Positions 44,223 through 54,181 are shown, counted from the stretch's first letter. The stretch is DNA of 64,000 bases from JARFVT01 sp036677425 (GCA_036677425.1 JARFVT010000012.1:186001-250000); one strand, 5' to 3'. Notes: generated by a model not told the origin, from the letters alone. Translations and numbers: made by a program.

Positions 44223-44795
44223 ATGACAATGGAACATAAAGATAATAAAACCATATATGGCACCACCATATTATCGGTTAGAAAAGGCAATAAAGTTGTG
44301 ATCGCTGGCGATGGACAAGTAAGCCTTGGCAATACTGTTTTTAAATCAAATGCAACAAAGGTTCGCGCTATCGGGGATGGTAGCGTGCTTGTGGGGTTTG
44401 CTGGTGCAACTGCTGATGCTTTCACGCTATTAGAACGGCTTGAAGCTAAGCTTGAACAATATCCAAAACAATTAACAAGGGCATGTGTTGAGCTTGCCAA
44501 AGATTGGCGCACCGATAGATATTTACGCAAATTAGAAGCCATGATGGCGGTTGTCGATAAAGATGTATCGCTTATTTTATCAGGAACGGGCGATGTTATC
44601 GAACCCGAAGACGGCCTGATCGGTATTGGTTCTGGTGGCACATTTGCCCTATCTGCGGCAAGGGCGCTTACAGAATTAAATTTAAAAGACTTATCAGCCG
44701 AAGATATTACCCGTAAATCCATGAAGGTTGCGGGTGATATATGTATTTATACCAATGGAAATATAACCCTTGAAAGTTTAGATTGTGATGAATGA
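44223..44795 (+). CDS. hslV: ATP-dependent protease subunit HslV
   Basis: Threonine peptidase of the HslUV (ClpQY) protease. The 190-residue precursor has the catalytic Thr at the start of [20 protein letters not shown], after a propeptide ending [16 protein letters not shown] is the late conserved motif. Two close ATGs exist (44223, 44229). It overlaps hslU by 8 bp. HslUV is often heat-inducible; the gap upstream has TTGACG near 44187 but no clear RpoH site. Confidence 0.96.
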   Translation: MTMEHKDNKTIYGTTILSVRKGNKVVIAGDGQVSLGNTVFKSNATKVRAIGDGSVLVGFAGATADAFTLLERLEAKLEQYPKQLTRACVELAKDWRTDRYLRKLEAMMAVVDKDVSLILSGTGDVIEPEDGLIGIGSGGTFALSAARALTELNLKDLSAEDITRKSMKVAGDICIYTNGNITLESLDCDE

Positions 44796-46098
44796 TTTTT
44801 CTCCGCGTGAAATAGTATCCGAACTTGATCGTTTTATAATCGGCCAAAATGATGCAAAACGCGCCGTTGCCATTGCATTGCGTAACCGTTGGCGGCGGCA
44901 ACAATTGCCCGATGATCTACGTGAAGAAGTACAGCCAAAGAATATTTTAATGATTGGCCCCACTGGTTGCGGTAAAACAGAAATAGCCCGTAGATTAGCA
45001 AAATTAGCAAATGCACCATTCATTAAGATCGAAGCAACAAAATTTACCGAAGTTGGTTATGTCGGCCGCGATGTTGAACAAATTATCCGTGATATGGTCG
45101 AAATAGCTATTCAAATGGCAATAGAACAGCAACGCAAAAAATTACACGGCAAAGCAGAAAATGCTGCTGAAGAAAGAGTATTAGATGCCCTTGTCGGTGA
45201 TAATGCCAGTGAAGGCACAAGGCAATCTTTTCGGGTAAAATTACGTGAAGGGCAATTAGACGACAAAGAAATTGAAATTGAATTAAAAGATAATTCATCA
45301 TCTAACATGCCAACATTGGATATACCTGGTATGCCAGGAACCAGCATGGGGATGATAAATTTAAATGATATAATTGGTGGGGCAATGGGCGATCGCACCA
45401 AAAAACGCAAATTAACTGTGGCCCAATCATATCAAGCATTAATAGCAGAAGAAGCCGACAAGTTAGTTGACCATGATAAAACAACGTCCGAAGCAATTGA
45501 AAATGTTGAACAAAATGGTATTGTGTTTTTAGATGAAATTGATAAAATCACTATCAGATCAGATCGCAATGGCGGCGATGTCAGTCGCGAAGGAGTGCAG
45601 CGCGACCTATTACCATTAATCGAAGGCACAACGGTTTCAACCAAGCATGGAGCTGTTAAAACCGACCATATATTATTCATTGCATCGGGTGCTTTTCATC
45701 AAGCAAAACCATCGGATTTACTGGCCGAATTACAAGGAAGGCTACCTATACGCGTTAACCTTAAACCATTAACATGTGATGATTTGCGCCGCATATTGAT
45801 AGAACCTGAAAATAGCTTGATAAAACAATATGTTGCACTTTTAAAAACCGAAAATATAACTCTTAATTTTACAGATGATGCCATTAGTAAAATTGCAGAA
45901 TTAGCCAGTGATATTAATCAAAGCGTTGAAAATATCGGTGCAAGAAGATTTCATACTGTGTTAGAAAGAATCTTAGAAGATATAAGTTTTACCGCCACCG
46001 ATAGATCAGGTGAAAAAATTGATATCACCGCAGAATATGTCGATGAAATGCTAAGTGATTTAGCGAAAGATACTGATCTTTCAAAGTTTATTTTATAG
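44788..46098 (+). CDS. hslU: ATP-dependent protease ATPase subunit HslU
   Basis: AAA+ unfoldase that feeds HslV. 436 residues from the ATG at 44788, which overlaps the hslV stop; a GTG one codon earlier is less likely. Motifs: [34 protein letters not shown], the pore motif [11 protein letters not shown], the I domain (about residues 110-240), [11 protein letters not shown] as Walker B, and [12 protein letters not shown] as sensor region. The tail ends DLSKFIL, the usual C-terminus that docks in HslV. Confidence 0.97.
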   Translation: MNDFSPREIVSELDRFIIGQNDAKRAVAIALRNRWRRQQLPDDLREEVQPKNILMIGPTGCGKTEIARRLAKLANAPFIKIEATKFTEVGYVGRDVEQIIRDMVEIAIQMAIEQQRKKLHGKAENAAEERVLDALVGDNASEGTRQSFRVKLREGQLDDKEIEIELKDNSSSNMPTLDIPGMPGTSMGMINLNDIIGGAMGDRTKKRKLTVAQSYQALIAEEADKLVDHDKTTSEAIENVEQNGIVFLDEIDKITIRSDRNGGDVSREGVQRDLLPLIEGTTVSTKHGAVKTDHILFIASGAFHQAKPSDLLAELQGRLPIRVNLKPLTCDDLRRILIEPENSLIKQYVALLKTENITLNFTDDAISKIAELASDINQSVENIGARRFHTVLERILEDISFTATDRSGEKIDITAEYVDEMLSDLAKDTDLSKFIL

Positions 46099-46155
46099 AT
46101 ATTCTGATCTATAAGATTAATATAACGTGATAACCATTTGTTTTAGGATAGTATT

Positions 46156-47094
46156 ATGTCTGTTTTAATTTTATCTACTCTAGTATCAGAACAAGATTGG
46201 TTCAATGAAATTAAACGCCAAAAACCTGATTTAGACCTTAGATTATCGCTTGATGAGGGTAATATTAATGATATTACCCATGCGGTGGTATCATCACCCG
46301 AACATGGGCAATTAGCAAAATTACCAAACCTTAAATATATTCATTCCATGTGGGCAGGGATTGATCATATTACCAAAGACCCAGATTGGCCAAAAAATAT
46401 TCCAATAATTCGAATGATTGATTATGGACTGAACCATGGCATTATGGAATATGTAGTTGGTCATGTGATGCATCATCATTTAAGAATGGATTATTTTAAT
46501 GACGAGCAATCTAAAAAATTATGGTCATGGCAATCACAACTATTGGCAAAAGATAGATCAATCGGAATTTTAGGTTTAGGAACATTGGGGCAATTTACTG
46601 CACAGCATTTATCATCGCTTGGCTTTAAATTATCAGGATGGAGCAGAACAGCAAAAAAAATTGCAAATGTAGTTTCTTTTGCCGGTAATGAAGAGTTAGA
46701 GGCATTTTTGAAACAATGTGATATTCTAATTTGTTTATTGCCAAACACCATTGATACGACAAATTTATTGAATGATAAAAGATTAAAAATACTACCAAAA
46801 GGTGCATATATTATCAATGCGGGGCGTGGACAGTTGATTAATGATGATGATTTAATCACAAATATTAATAATGGTCATATTTTTGGTGCAACGCTTGATG
46901 TTTTTCATCAAGAACCATTGCCAAGCAATCACCCATATTGGGCACATGGAAAAATTACCGTAACACCGCATATTGCCGCAGAAACAAAAATTGATAGCGG
47001 TGTTAAAACTATTTTAGATAATATTAAATATTTAGACGATGATAATTCTATAAATGATTTACCAGGGGTTTTTAATATAAAGTCTGGTTATTAA
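46156..47094 (+). CDS. D-2-hydroxyacid dehydrogenase, glyoxylate/hydroxypyruvate reductase A-like
   Basis: NAD(P)-dependent reductase of 312 residues. The N-terminal part has WAGIDHI, the dinucleotide motif is SIGILGLGTLGQFTAQHL near residue 135, and the catalytic Arg, Glu and His lie in INAGRGQLI, DVFHQEPLP and TPHIAAE. This pattern fits GhrA, which reduces glyoxylate and hydroxypyruvate. It lies 57 bp behind hslU and overlaps the convergent XRE gene by 4 bp at the 3' ends. Confidence 0.88.
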   Translation: MSVLILSTLVSEQDWFNEIKRQKPDLDLRLSLDEGNINDITHAVVSSPEHGQLAKLPNLKYIHSMWAGIDHITKDPDWPKNIPIIRMIDYGLNHGIMEYVVGHVMHHHLRMDYFNDEQSKKLWSWQSQLLAKDRSIGILGLGTLGQFTAQHLSSLGFKLSGWSRTAKKIANVVSFAGNEELEAFLKQCDILICLLPNTIDTTNLLNDKRLKILPKGAYIINAGRGQLINDDDLITNINNGHIFGATLDVFHQEPLPSNHPYWAHGKITVTPHIAAETKIDSGVKTILDNIKYLDDDNSINDLPGVFNIKSGY

Positions 47095-47438
47095 TCGAGT
47101 AATTTTAGCATAGCTTTAATAGTATTTTTATCTAAGGAGCGAATATCTTTGGCTAATCTATTGGCAAGCTCCGTTGCTTCAACGCTTAAACCCGATGTAT
47201 CAACAGTAATTTTTGGATGAGATATTTTTGCTAATCTTTGTAATTCTTCAGCATCGTCCCATATTATATTAAAATATCCACATATTTGATGAACCATTCT
47301 GGATGATGGTCGACCGCGCCTGCCATGTTCTAATGATGATAAATAAGACGATGATAATTGTAATGATGCCGCCATTTCTTTTAATGTTATGTTATGTTCT
47401 TGCCGCAATTGCCTTATTTTTTGTCCAAAAGGTGTCAT
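47091..47438 (-). CDS. XRE-family DNA-binding protein
   Basis: A 115-residue single-domain regulator. The helix-turn-helix is IRQLRQEHNITLKEMAASLQ and LSSSYLSSLEHGRRGRPS, spanning about residues 8-50. The C-terminal 50 residues form a helical tail (EATELANRLAKDIRSL). The pattern is that of a small regulator often found next to smr in Alphaproteobacteria; its target is unknown. It lies 18 bp behind the smr gene, so the two are probably co-transcribed. Confidence 0.88.
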   Translation of the reverse strand: MTPFGQKIRQLRQEHNITLKEMAASLQLSSSYLSSLEHGRRGRPSSRMVHQICGYFNIIWDDAEELQRLAKISHPKITVDTSGLSVEATELANRLAKDIRSLDKNTIKAMLKLLD

Positions 47439-47456
47439 TATAAATATTCCGATAAT

Positions 47457-48035
47457 TCACATATTAGGCAGTTTATGGCGTTTTAATAAGATATACAATG
47501 CACCACTACCACCATCTTTTGGTTGGGCATAATTAAATGATAATATATATTGATTTATCAATGGCTGATTAAGCCAATTTGGTACGGCAGATTGCAAAAC
47601 CCCCTTACCTTTACCAGTAACCACCAAAACACAACGTTTACCAATCTTCCATTGATTTTCAATAAAATTATTTAAGATAGAATGGGCGGTTTTTTGAGTT
47701 AAACCGTGCAAATCTAACTTTGCCTCGACCTTCAACCGGCCTTTTTTAAATCTTTCTGCTTGGCGTTTATCAATGCCCGCAGAAGAACCATGGTCTAAAA
47801 TTTTAAATGGCACAGATACAGGTTTTGGCAATGCGATAATATTATGATCCTTAATTCTTGCAATAATATTGGACTTATAAACTGTTTTAACCTCGGTTTT
47901 GGACCAAATATCATCAATATTGGGTATTTGATCTAAAAATTGGCTGTAAGATAATTTTCTATCGGCTAGTGGCTCGACGCTATCGCTAACATATTGCCAT
48001 AGGTTTTTATGATGATTATCTTTGAATTTATTCAT
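47457..48035 (-). CDS. Smr-domain protein
   Basis: A 192-residue protein with an N-terminal helical part and a C-terminal Smr domain. The domain reads KLDLHGLTQKTAHSILNNFI, then CVLVVTGKGKG, and FNYAQPKDGGSGALYILLKR. The DLHG and TGKG motifs are those of the MutS2 small domain, which has nicking or RNA-cleaving activity in some members. The cellular role is unknown. In many relatives it lies close to mltA; here lutCBA stands between them. Confidence 0.9.
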   Translation of the reverse strand: MNKFKDNHHKNLWQYVSDSVEPLADRKLSYSQFLDQIPNIDDIWSKTEVKTVYKSNIIARIKDHNIIALPKPVSVPFKILDHGSSAGIDKRQAERFKKGRLKVEAKLDLHGLTQKTAHSILNNFIENQWKIGKRCVLVVTGKGKGVLQSAVPNWLNQPLINQYILSFNYAQPKDGGSGALYILLKRHKLPNM

Positions 48036-48046
48036 AGTAATATTTA

Positions 48047-48754
48047 TTATTGATCAACAAGCATTATATGCAAGCGATGCGGGCCATGTGCGCCCAATAA
48101 AATTGTTTGTTCAATATCACCAGTTCTTGATGGCCCCGTAATAATATTAACATTGCGTGGCAAATCGCCACCAATTGATTTCTGTTGCACCCTTAACATA
48201 TCCCATGTTTCTTCATATGAACCCACCAAATCGCTTTTCCTTAATATTACCAAATGTGATTCTGGCAAAAAATTAAGAGTAGTTGGCGCATCTTCACCCG
48301 ATAACATCATTATGCTACCTGTTTCACCAATACCAGCAAAAGCAACCGACAAGCTTACCAAATCATCGCCAGCCGATGCACCTTTGCTAATAATTAGGGT
48401 TTTATATTTTTGCCAATCCATAGCATTTAATAATTTATGATCCGCCATTTTTAATTTTAACGGTAAATTATAATCTGCCAAATATTGCATCACCGCAACT
48501 GGAGCGTCATTAAGATTTGTTAATTCAACCACGCTTGCACTAACCGATTTTGCCATTTTTATAAAAAGATCAGTCAAACCTTGACCTTTAACCTTGCTAC
48601 GCACAGGTATTATACCTTTTTGTGGTGAAGTTAATCTAGCTTCTAATTCTTTATATTTTTCTTTAGATATAGGTTTTTTACCGATAGAATTACGTATAGA
48701 ACCTAAAATACTTGCTTTTGCAGATAATTGTAGTTGGGTTTGCGATTTTACCAT
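48047..48754 (-). CDS. lutC: Lactate utilization protein LutC
   Basis: LUD-domain protein of 235 residues, third subunit of the LutABC complex that oxidises L-lactate to pyruvate. Motifs: VSLSVAFAGIGETGSIMM and a C-terminal ITGPSRTGDIEQTILLGAHG then HRLHIMLV, diagnostic of the family. Its start overlaps the lutB stop by one base. It has no redox-cluster motif itself. Confidence 0.92.
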   Translation of the reverse strand: MVKSQTQLQLSAKASILGSIRNSIGKKPISKEKYKELEARLTSPQKGIIPVRSKVKGQGLTDLFIKMAKSVSASVVELTNLNDAPVAVMQYLADYNLPLKLKMADHKLLNAMDWQKYKTLIISKGASAGDDLVSLSVAFAGIGETGSIMMLSGEDAPTTLNFLPESHLVILRKSDLVGSYEETWDMLRVQQKSIGGDLPRNVNIITGPSRTGDIEQTILLGAHGPHRLHIMLVDQ

Positions 48755-50223
48755 TATCCATTATCCTTATCGTCTACAGCTATATTTTCTTTTAAATCCA
48801 TATCACGTCTTCCATTTTTATCATCCCACATGGATTGGAATGTTTTACCTTGTGATGCTGGTAGGTCACGGTGGTTCAACCAGCCGCCAAACAAAGGTAA
48901 TGATGATATATAACCCAATTTACCAGCGATTAATGATAAAAACCAAGCCGCTAAAACCATAATATATTGATATAATATTGGTCTTTTTGCCAATGCTGCC
49001 CAGATTGATAAGCCATATCTTGTAGTTTTAGTGATATTGCCCGCAGTAAAATTTTTCTCCCGCAGGCTACGCATCATTTTTGGTAATGGGATACGCATCG
49101 GGCATACATCTTCACAGCGACCACAAAATGTTGAGGCATTAGGAAGGTGACTTGCCTCTTTAATACCAATAAAATTAGGTGTTAAAACTGATCCCATCGG
49201 CCCTGGATATACCCAACCATAAGCATGACCGCCGATTGCACCATATACGGGGCAGTGATTCATACATGCACCACAGCGAATACAACGCAACATCTCATGA
49301 TATTCACTGCCAAGCATTCGGGAGCGACCATTATCTAATAATACCACATGATATTCACTTGGGCCATCAAGATCATTTTTACGTTTAGGGCCAGTTGAAA
49401 AAGTAGTGTAGGCGGAAAATTCTTGCCCTGTTGCCGACCTAGCTAATACCCTTAAAATTGCCGTAGCATCTTCTAAATTAGGGACAACTTTTTCGATACT
49501 GGCAATAACCACATGCGCCTTAGGCAATGTTTGGGTTAAATCCCCATTGCCTTCATTAGTAACAATCACACTACTACCAGTTTCAGCAATTAAAAAATTT
49601 GCCCCAGTTATTCCCACGTCAGAATCAAAATATTTTTGTCTTAATATGGAACGAGCCTCGTAAATTAATTCTTCTGGCTCTTCTAATGATCTATCTTTTG
49701 GTAAATCTTTATGAAATTTCCTGAAATCATCGGCGACCTGCTCTTTTAACACATGGATAGCTGGTGCAATGATGTGGCTTGGCGGTTCTTTACGTAATTG
49801 AATAATATATTCACCTAAATCAGTTTCAACGACCTCCAACCCATCGGCTTCCAACACTTCATTCAAGCCTATTTCTTCGGCTACCATACTTTTACCCTTG
49901 GTAACCATTTTTGCATCTAAATCTTTACAAATATCTGATATAATCTGGCATGCTTCTGCACCATCACGCGCCCAATGCACATGACCGCCTTGTTCTTCCA
50001 CTCGCTGTTCAAATTTTTCCAGATAAAAATCAATATATTCTAATGTATGGTCTTTTATATTTCGCACCTGATCACGTAAGGCCTCAAATTCTGGTAAATT
50101 ATCGGCCGCAATCCGCCTGCGTTGAACAAAACCAACCTTCATTTTTGCTAATGCCTGTTGTAAATTATCATCAAGCATGGCTTCTTTTGCATTATTAATA
50201 AAATTTTGGGTCGTAGAACGCAT
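48754..50223 (-). CDS. lutB: Lactate utilization iron-sulfur protein LutB
   Basis: A 489-residue protein with an N-terminal LUD domain (KMVTKGKSMVAEEIGLNEVL) and two ferredoxin-type 4Fe-4S motifs, CIRCGACMNHCPVYG and FCGRCEDVCPMRIP, then a helical C-terminal part. The ATG at 50223 is chosen because GGGA lies 7 bases upstream; the longer frame would overlap lutA. It lies 4 bp behind the intended end of lutA. The C-terminal region has a hydrophobic helix (LAAWFLSLIAGKLG). Confidence 0.93.
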   Translation of the reverse strand: MRSTTQNFINNAKEAMLDDNLQQALAKMKVGFVQRRRIAADNLPEFEALRDQVRNIKDHTLEYIDFYLEKFEQRVEEQGGHVHWARDGAEACQIISDICKDLDAKMVTKGKSMVAEEIGLNEVLEADGLEVVETDLGEYIIQLRKEPPSHIIAPAIHVLKEQVADDFRKFHKDLPKDRSLEEPEELIYEARSILRQKYFDSDVGITGANFLIAETGSSVIVTNEGNGDLTQTLPKAHVVIASIEKVVPNLEDATAILRVLARSATGQEFSAYTTFSTGPKRKNDLDGPSEYHVVLLDNGRSRMLGSEYHEMLRCIRCGACMNHCPVYGAIGGHAYGWVYPGPMGSVLTPNFIGIKEASHLPNASTFCGRCEDVCPMRIPLPKMMRSLREKNFTAGNITKTTRYGLSIWAALAKRPILYQYIMVLAAWFLSLIAGKLGYISSLPLFGGWLNHRDLPASQGKTFQSMWDDKNGRRDMDLKENIAVDDKDNG

Positions 50224-50227
50224 ATTT

Positions 50228-50993
50228 CTATCCCTTATTATAATCACAAAGTGGGGCTGTATCTTCAATGCCTGCTAATATTTCTGCCACATGGTAAACC
50301 TTGATATTTGAACCTTCGCGTTTTAATTTTCCCGCCATATTCATCAAACAACCAAGATCACCAGCTAATAATGTATCAGCACCGGTTTTTTTTAATATTA
50401 ATGGTTTTTTCAGTAACCATTTTATTGGATATATCAGGGTATTTTACACAAAAAACTCCACCAAAACCGCAACATGCTTCTTCATCATCCATTATTTTAA
50501 TTTCAAGACCATCAACCTTATTCAATAATTTTCTAGGTTGTGATTTTATCCCTAATTCCCGCAAACCAGAACAGCTATCATGATAGGTGATTTTACCATC
50601 ATATTTTGCCGTGATCGTATCAATTTTCATTATATCAACCAAAAATGATATAAGCTCATGGGTGCGGCTTGATAAATTTTGGGCTTTTATTAATGCCTCT
50701 GGATTATCCTTAAATAAATCAGGATAATGTTGTTTTATCATCCCCGTGCAAGAACCACTAGGCGCAACCACATAATCAAAACCTTCAAATGCTGTTAATA
50801 TGGTTGTTGCCACCGCCATTGCATTTTTATTATCACCAGAATTATAAGCGGGTTGGCCACAACATGTTTGCATCTTTGGCACAATAACTTCACATCCTGC
50901 GGCTTCTAGCAATTTAACACTGGCAAAACCTACAGATGGTCGCATTATATCAACTAAGCAAGTAACAAATAACCCTACTGTAGGTTTTTTCAT
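50228..50993 (-). pseudogene. lutA: lutA with one-base frameshift in an A8 tract
   Basis: LutA is the CCG-domain iron-sulfur or redox subunit of lactate oxidation. As read, the frame stops at 50376 after 205 residues. It has CCG motifs MQTCCGQPAYNSG and EEACCGFGGVF. Past the A8 run (T8 at 50386-50393 on the plus strand) another frame carries the missing end: TGADTLLAGDLGCLMNMAGK then VYHVAEILAGIED, stopping at 50228, just before lutB. One A fewer restores a normal protein of about 255 residues. The gene is therefore broken, rescued by slippage, or misread in sequencing. Confidence 0.85.
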
Positions 50994-51030
50994 AATTTAA
51001 ACGCCTTAATTAATTTTATAATAACAAAAT

Positions 51031-52233
51031 TTAAAAATAGGTATTATTTATGACTTTTGGTAGTAAAATAAAATATCTACCGCTGGATTTCATCACACCT
51101 GCATATTTTAACGCTTCATTACCATAGCCCCAGAAAAAATCACCGCGCACCATACCCTTAATTGCACCGCCAGTATCTTGGGCAATAAGCAAGCGTTGTA
51201 ATGGCGCGGTTGATCCGCCTGGTTTTACTGTATCAAGCCATCTGGGAACACCCAAGGGGATGTATTTTTTATCGATTGCCATAGATCTTGTTGGGGTAAG
51301 AGCAACATTTTGAGCCCCGATAGGTCCATCACCAAATATTTGTTTAAAAAATATAAAGCGGGGATTAACGGCAAATAACTCTGCTGCTCTATCTGGGTTA
51401 TTGGCTATCCAGTTTTTTATACCATTCCAACTGGCTTGATGTTCTTTTATCTCACCCCAATTTATCAACGCTCGCCCGATAGATTTATAAGCTCTGCCAT
51501 TATGAGCCGCAAAACCAACACGAATAACCGATCCATCTTCTAATATAACACGACCGGAACCTTGAACTTGTAATAAAAATAAATCTACTGCGTCATTTAT
51601 CCAAAGCATTTCAACATTTTTATTGTTTAAATGCCCTGCTTCAATAGTTTTTCTAGTAGGATAAGGTGTTAATCGGCCATTTTGCACATGACCAACAATG
51701 GATTTACCAGATAACTCTTTAGTAAAATTACCAAGATTAACTTTGACTAAATCATTTGGTTTGGAATAAAGCGCATATGGATAAGCGGAAGATTTCGTTT
51801 TTGAGCCTTTTAATTCTGCCTCAAAATAACCAGTGAATAAGCCTTTTTCACCTTTTTTGCTGTTTGATACTAAAAAAGGAGTAAAATATTTTTGGAAAAA
51901 TTCTTTTGCATTAGTTTTGGCTAATTTGGCGGCTAAACAAGCATCATTCCAATCACCAGCTTTAACAATAATATCTTTAGTGCCAATATTTCTATTTTTA
52001 GAAAATGTTAAAATTCTCTCGCAAGATTTTAAAAATGCAACTATAGCTTCACCATGACTATCATTTTTCCAACCTGGTAATTGGTCAAAATTAACAGCAG
52101 TTAATATTAATTTTTCTTTATAAAATTTATTAATATCATCTGTTTTATTATCAATCTCACTACAACCGCTTAAATATAATAGGCTAAATAACCATATGGG
52201 ATAAATAATTATTTGCCTTAATATATTTAACAT
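51031..52233 (-). CDS. mltA: Membrane-bound lytic murein transglycosylase A
   Basis: Outer-membrane lipoprotein that cleaves peptidoglycan glycan strands to 1,6-anhydro ends. The 400-residue protein has the lipobox LLYLSGC near residue 24, the MltA domain with GLFTGYFEAELKGS and LFLLQVQGSGRVILEDG, and the C-terminal 3D domain LIAQDTGGAIKGMVRGDFFWG (part), whose Asp in AQDTGG is catalytic. It lies 2 bp behind the Tim44-like gene, a pairing typical of Alphaproteobacteria. Confidence 0.94.
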   Translation of the reverse strand: MLNILRQIIIYPIWLFSLLYLSGCSEIDNKTDDINKFYKEKLILTAVNFDQLPGWKNDSHGEAIVAFLKSCERILTFSKNRNIGTKDIIVKAGDWNDACLAAKLAKTNAKEFFQKYFTPFLVSNSKKGEKGLFTGYFEAELKGSKTKSSAYPYALYSKPNDLVKVNLGNFTKELSGKSIVGHVQNGRLTPYPTRKTIEAGHLNNKNVEMLWINDAVDLFLLQVQGSGRVILEDGSVIRVGFAAHNGRAYKSIGRALINWGEIKEHQASWNGIKNWIANNPDRAAELFAVNPRFIFFKQIFGDGPIGAQNVALTPTRSMAIDKKYIPLGVPRWLDTVKPGGSTAPLQRLLIAQDTGGAIKGMVRGDFFWGYGNEALKYAGVMKSSGRYFILLPKVINNTYF

Positions 52234-52235
52234 AT

Positions 52236-52931
52236 TTAATTTTGGCTACGCGTAGAAACTAATGTCCAATTTGGGTTATTAGATTTCATATCACGCGAAA
52301 ATGTCCAAATATCAATAACATCGATTACTTTATGTGGATCACCTTCGATAATATTATTATCAATATCATATAAAATATTAACCTGCTTTGTAATAAATTT
52401 AATAGTTACATTAGCAACATCCTCTTCAAGGCTAACCTCCAATATGTCGGATTTTTCAATCCCAACAAGTGTATCTTCAATATGCTGGTTAGATTTTTCT
52501 CGTTCGCGTATAGCAGTAGAAAAATTTTCATACACATTAGGCGCTAAAAGCATTTTCAAGCTATTGCCATCAGCCTCAACAAAAGCTTTTAAAACCATTT
52601 CAAACGCCATATTTGCACCGTCGATAAAATTAAGTGGATCAAAATTTTGATCTATTTTTTTAATTTCAGCTATGCCAATACTTAATGGATTATTTTCACC
52701 ACTATATTGTTTATCTGCTTCTTCTTGGCGACGGCGTTGACTTGGCAATGTTATAACACTGTCTTTATCATCACCTTTATCATTTGGAGATTCTGACATT
52801 GGTTGAATTAAATCATCAGCCGATGTTTCATGACCTGTGCGCTTGCCAAGCGTGCGACCTAGTTTTAAAATTAAAAAAATCGCAATACCTGCAAAAAGTA
52901 ATATATCGATATATTGAAAGCCATCGCCCAT
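52236..52931 (-). CDS. Tim44-like domain protein
   Basis: A 231-residue protein with one N-terminal membrane segment (IDILLFAGIAIFLILKLG), a short basic and acidic linker, and a Tim44-like C-terminal domain from about residue 85 (FIDGANMAFEMVLKAFVEAD) ending with VIDIWTFSRDMKSNNPNWTL. The WTF-x-R motif is usual for the family. In mitochondria Tim44 tethers Hsp70 to the import pore; in bacteria (TimA) the role is unclear. Located in the common fxsA-(Tim44)-mltA order. Confidence 0.88.
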   Translation of the reverse strand: MGDGFQYIDILLFAGIAIFLILKLGRTLGKRTGHETSADDLIQPMSESPNDKGDDKDSVITLPSQRRRQEEADKQYSGENNPLSIGIAEIKKIDQNFDPLNFIDGANMAFEMVLKAFVEADGNSLKMLLAPNVYENFSTAIREREKSNQHIEDTLVGIEKSDILEVSLEEDVANVTIKFITKQVNILYDIDNNIIEGDPHKVIDVIDIWTFSRDMKSNNPNWTLVSTRSQN

Positions 52932-53090
52932 AAGGATTATCCATCTTTTCTATTATAAATATAAATATTATTATAACATATATTATATATACTTGTAAGT
53001 AATTATTATGGCTATTATATATAACAAAATTAATAAAATACAAGATAATTGAATATTAATTAAATAATCTTTCTAACGGAAAAGAGCAAG

Positions 53091-53597
53091 ATGCCAATTT
53101 TATTGTTTATTTTTATTGTGATTCCTATTGCGGAAATCGCATTGTTCATTCAAGCTGGTGAAATAATTGGTCTGTGGTGGACATTATTAACGGTTGTCAT
53201 AACCGCGATAATTGGCACTAATTTAGTAAAGCGCCAAGGCATGAACGCTTGGTTACGCGCACAACAAGCAATGAATGAGGATTCTTTACCTATAGAAGAA
53301 GTTTTTACTGGAGTTTGTTTGTTATTATCGGGGGCATTATTATTAACCCCAGGTTTTTTAACAGATTCAATAGGGTTTGCTTTACTCATACCCTCGTTGC
53401 GTAAAAATATTGGGGTTATGGTTTTAAATCTACTTAAAAAACATGGAAAATCGCAAATATATACAAATAATTTGCATAGTGATAATTTTCAACAAAAAAA
53501 TACATCCAAAAAACCCACGGTAAAAAATATAATAGATGTTGAATATAAAGTTATTGACGATGATATGGATAATATGAAAAATAATAATGAAAAATAA
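53091..53597 (+). CDS. fxsA: FxsA family membrane protein
   Basis: A 168-residue inner-membrane protein. Hydrophobic segments lie at about residues 2-20, 28-46 and 78-98. The conserved core includes EIALFIQAGEIIGLWWTLL, TNLVKRQGMNA and LTPGFLTDSIGFALLIP. In E. coli FxsA overexpression eases exclusion of phage T7 by the F plasmid; its normal role is unknown. The polar C-terminal tail is Asn/Lys-rich. It precedes secB on the same strand. Confidence 0.9.
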   Translation: MPILLFIFIVIPIAEIALFIQAGEIIGLWWTLLTVVITAIIGTNLVKRQGMNAWLRAQQAMNEDSLPIEEVFTGVCLLLSGALLLTPGFLTDSIGFALLIPSLRKNIGVMVLNLLKKHGKSQIYTNNLHSDNFQQKNTSKKPTVKNIIDVEYKVIDDDMDNMKNNNEK

Positions 53598-53627
53598 AAT
53601 TTTATTAATTAATTTATGGAAAATACA

Positions 53628-54125
53628 ATGTCAGACGATAATATAACAAAAACAAATAATAATACCGAATCAAAGCCGGTTAATCAGCCTCCATTTGAAG
53701 TCCAAATTCAATATTTAAAAGATTTTTCATTTGAAAACCCAAAAGCACCATTAGTTTTTGCAACAGATCGACTTAATCCTGTTTTAAATATAAAAATTGA
53801 TGTTACTGTTCAACAATTAGAAAAACAAGATTTTGAGGTTTGTATTCATTTAAATGCTAATGCAAATATTGATGATGAACAGGTATATTTAATTGAAATG
53901 GTTTATTCTGGTGTTGTAAGAATTAATTCTGTACCAGAAGAAATGTTACAGCCATTATTATTTGTTGAAATACCACGTTTACTTTTCCCATATGTTCGGC
54001 AAATTTTAACAACCTCGATTATTGATGGTGGCTTTCCACAAGTTATCCTTGCGCCATTTGATTTTATGCAACTTTTACAACAAAGAATAAAAATTGCAAA
54101 TAAAGAGGAAGAAATAAACAATTAA
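53628..54125 (+). CDS. secB: Protein-export chaperone SecB
   Basis: Tetrameric chaperone that keeps presecretory proteins unfolded for SecA. About 165 residues from the second ATG (53628), which has GGA upstream at 7-8 bases; the ATG at 53616 has no ribosome site. Motifs: FEVQIQYLKDFSFENP, LIEMVYSGVVRI, VEIPRLLFPYVRQILTTSI and GGFPQVILAPFDFMQLL. It lies between fxsA and the convergent dnaQ, a standard alphaproteobacterial neighbourhood. Confidence 0.95.
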   Translation: MSDDNITKTNNNTESKPVNQPPFEVQIQYLKDFSFENPKAPLVFATDRLNPVLNIKIDVTVQQLEKQDFEVCIHLNANANIDDEQVYLIEMVYSGVVRINSVPEEMLQPLLFVEIPRLLFPYVRQILTTSIIDGGFPQVILAPFDFMQLLQQRIKIANKEEEINN

Positions 54126-54181
54126 AAATAGATAGTTAACATATAATTTTAATTAATTGCTTTAATAACATTTGATGGCTT

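Noticed and set aside
44210..44722. A 170-codon ORF antisense to hslV
   Set aside because: Shadow frame; hslV has all expected motifs.
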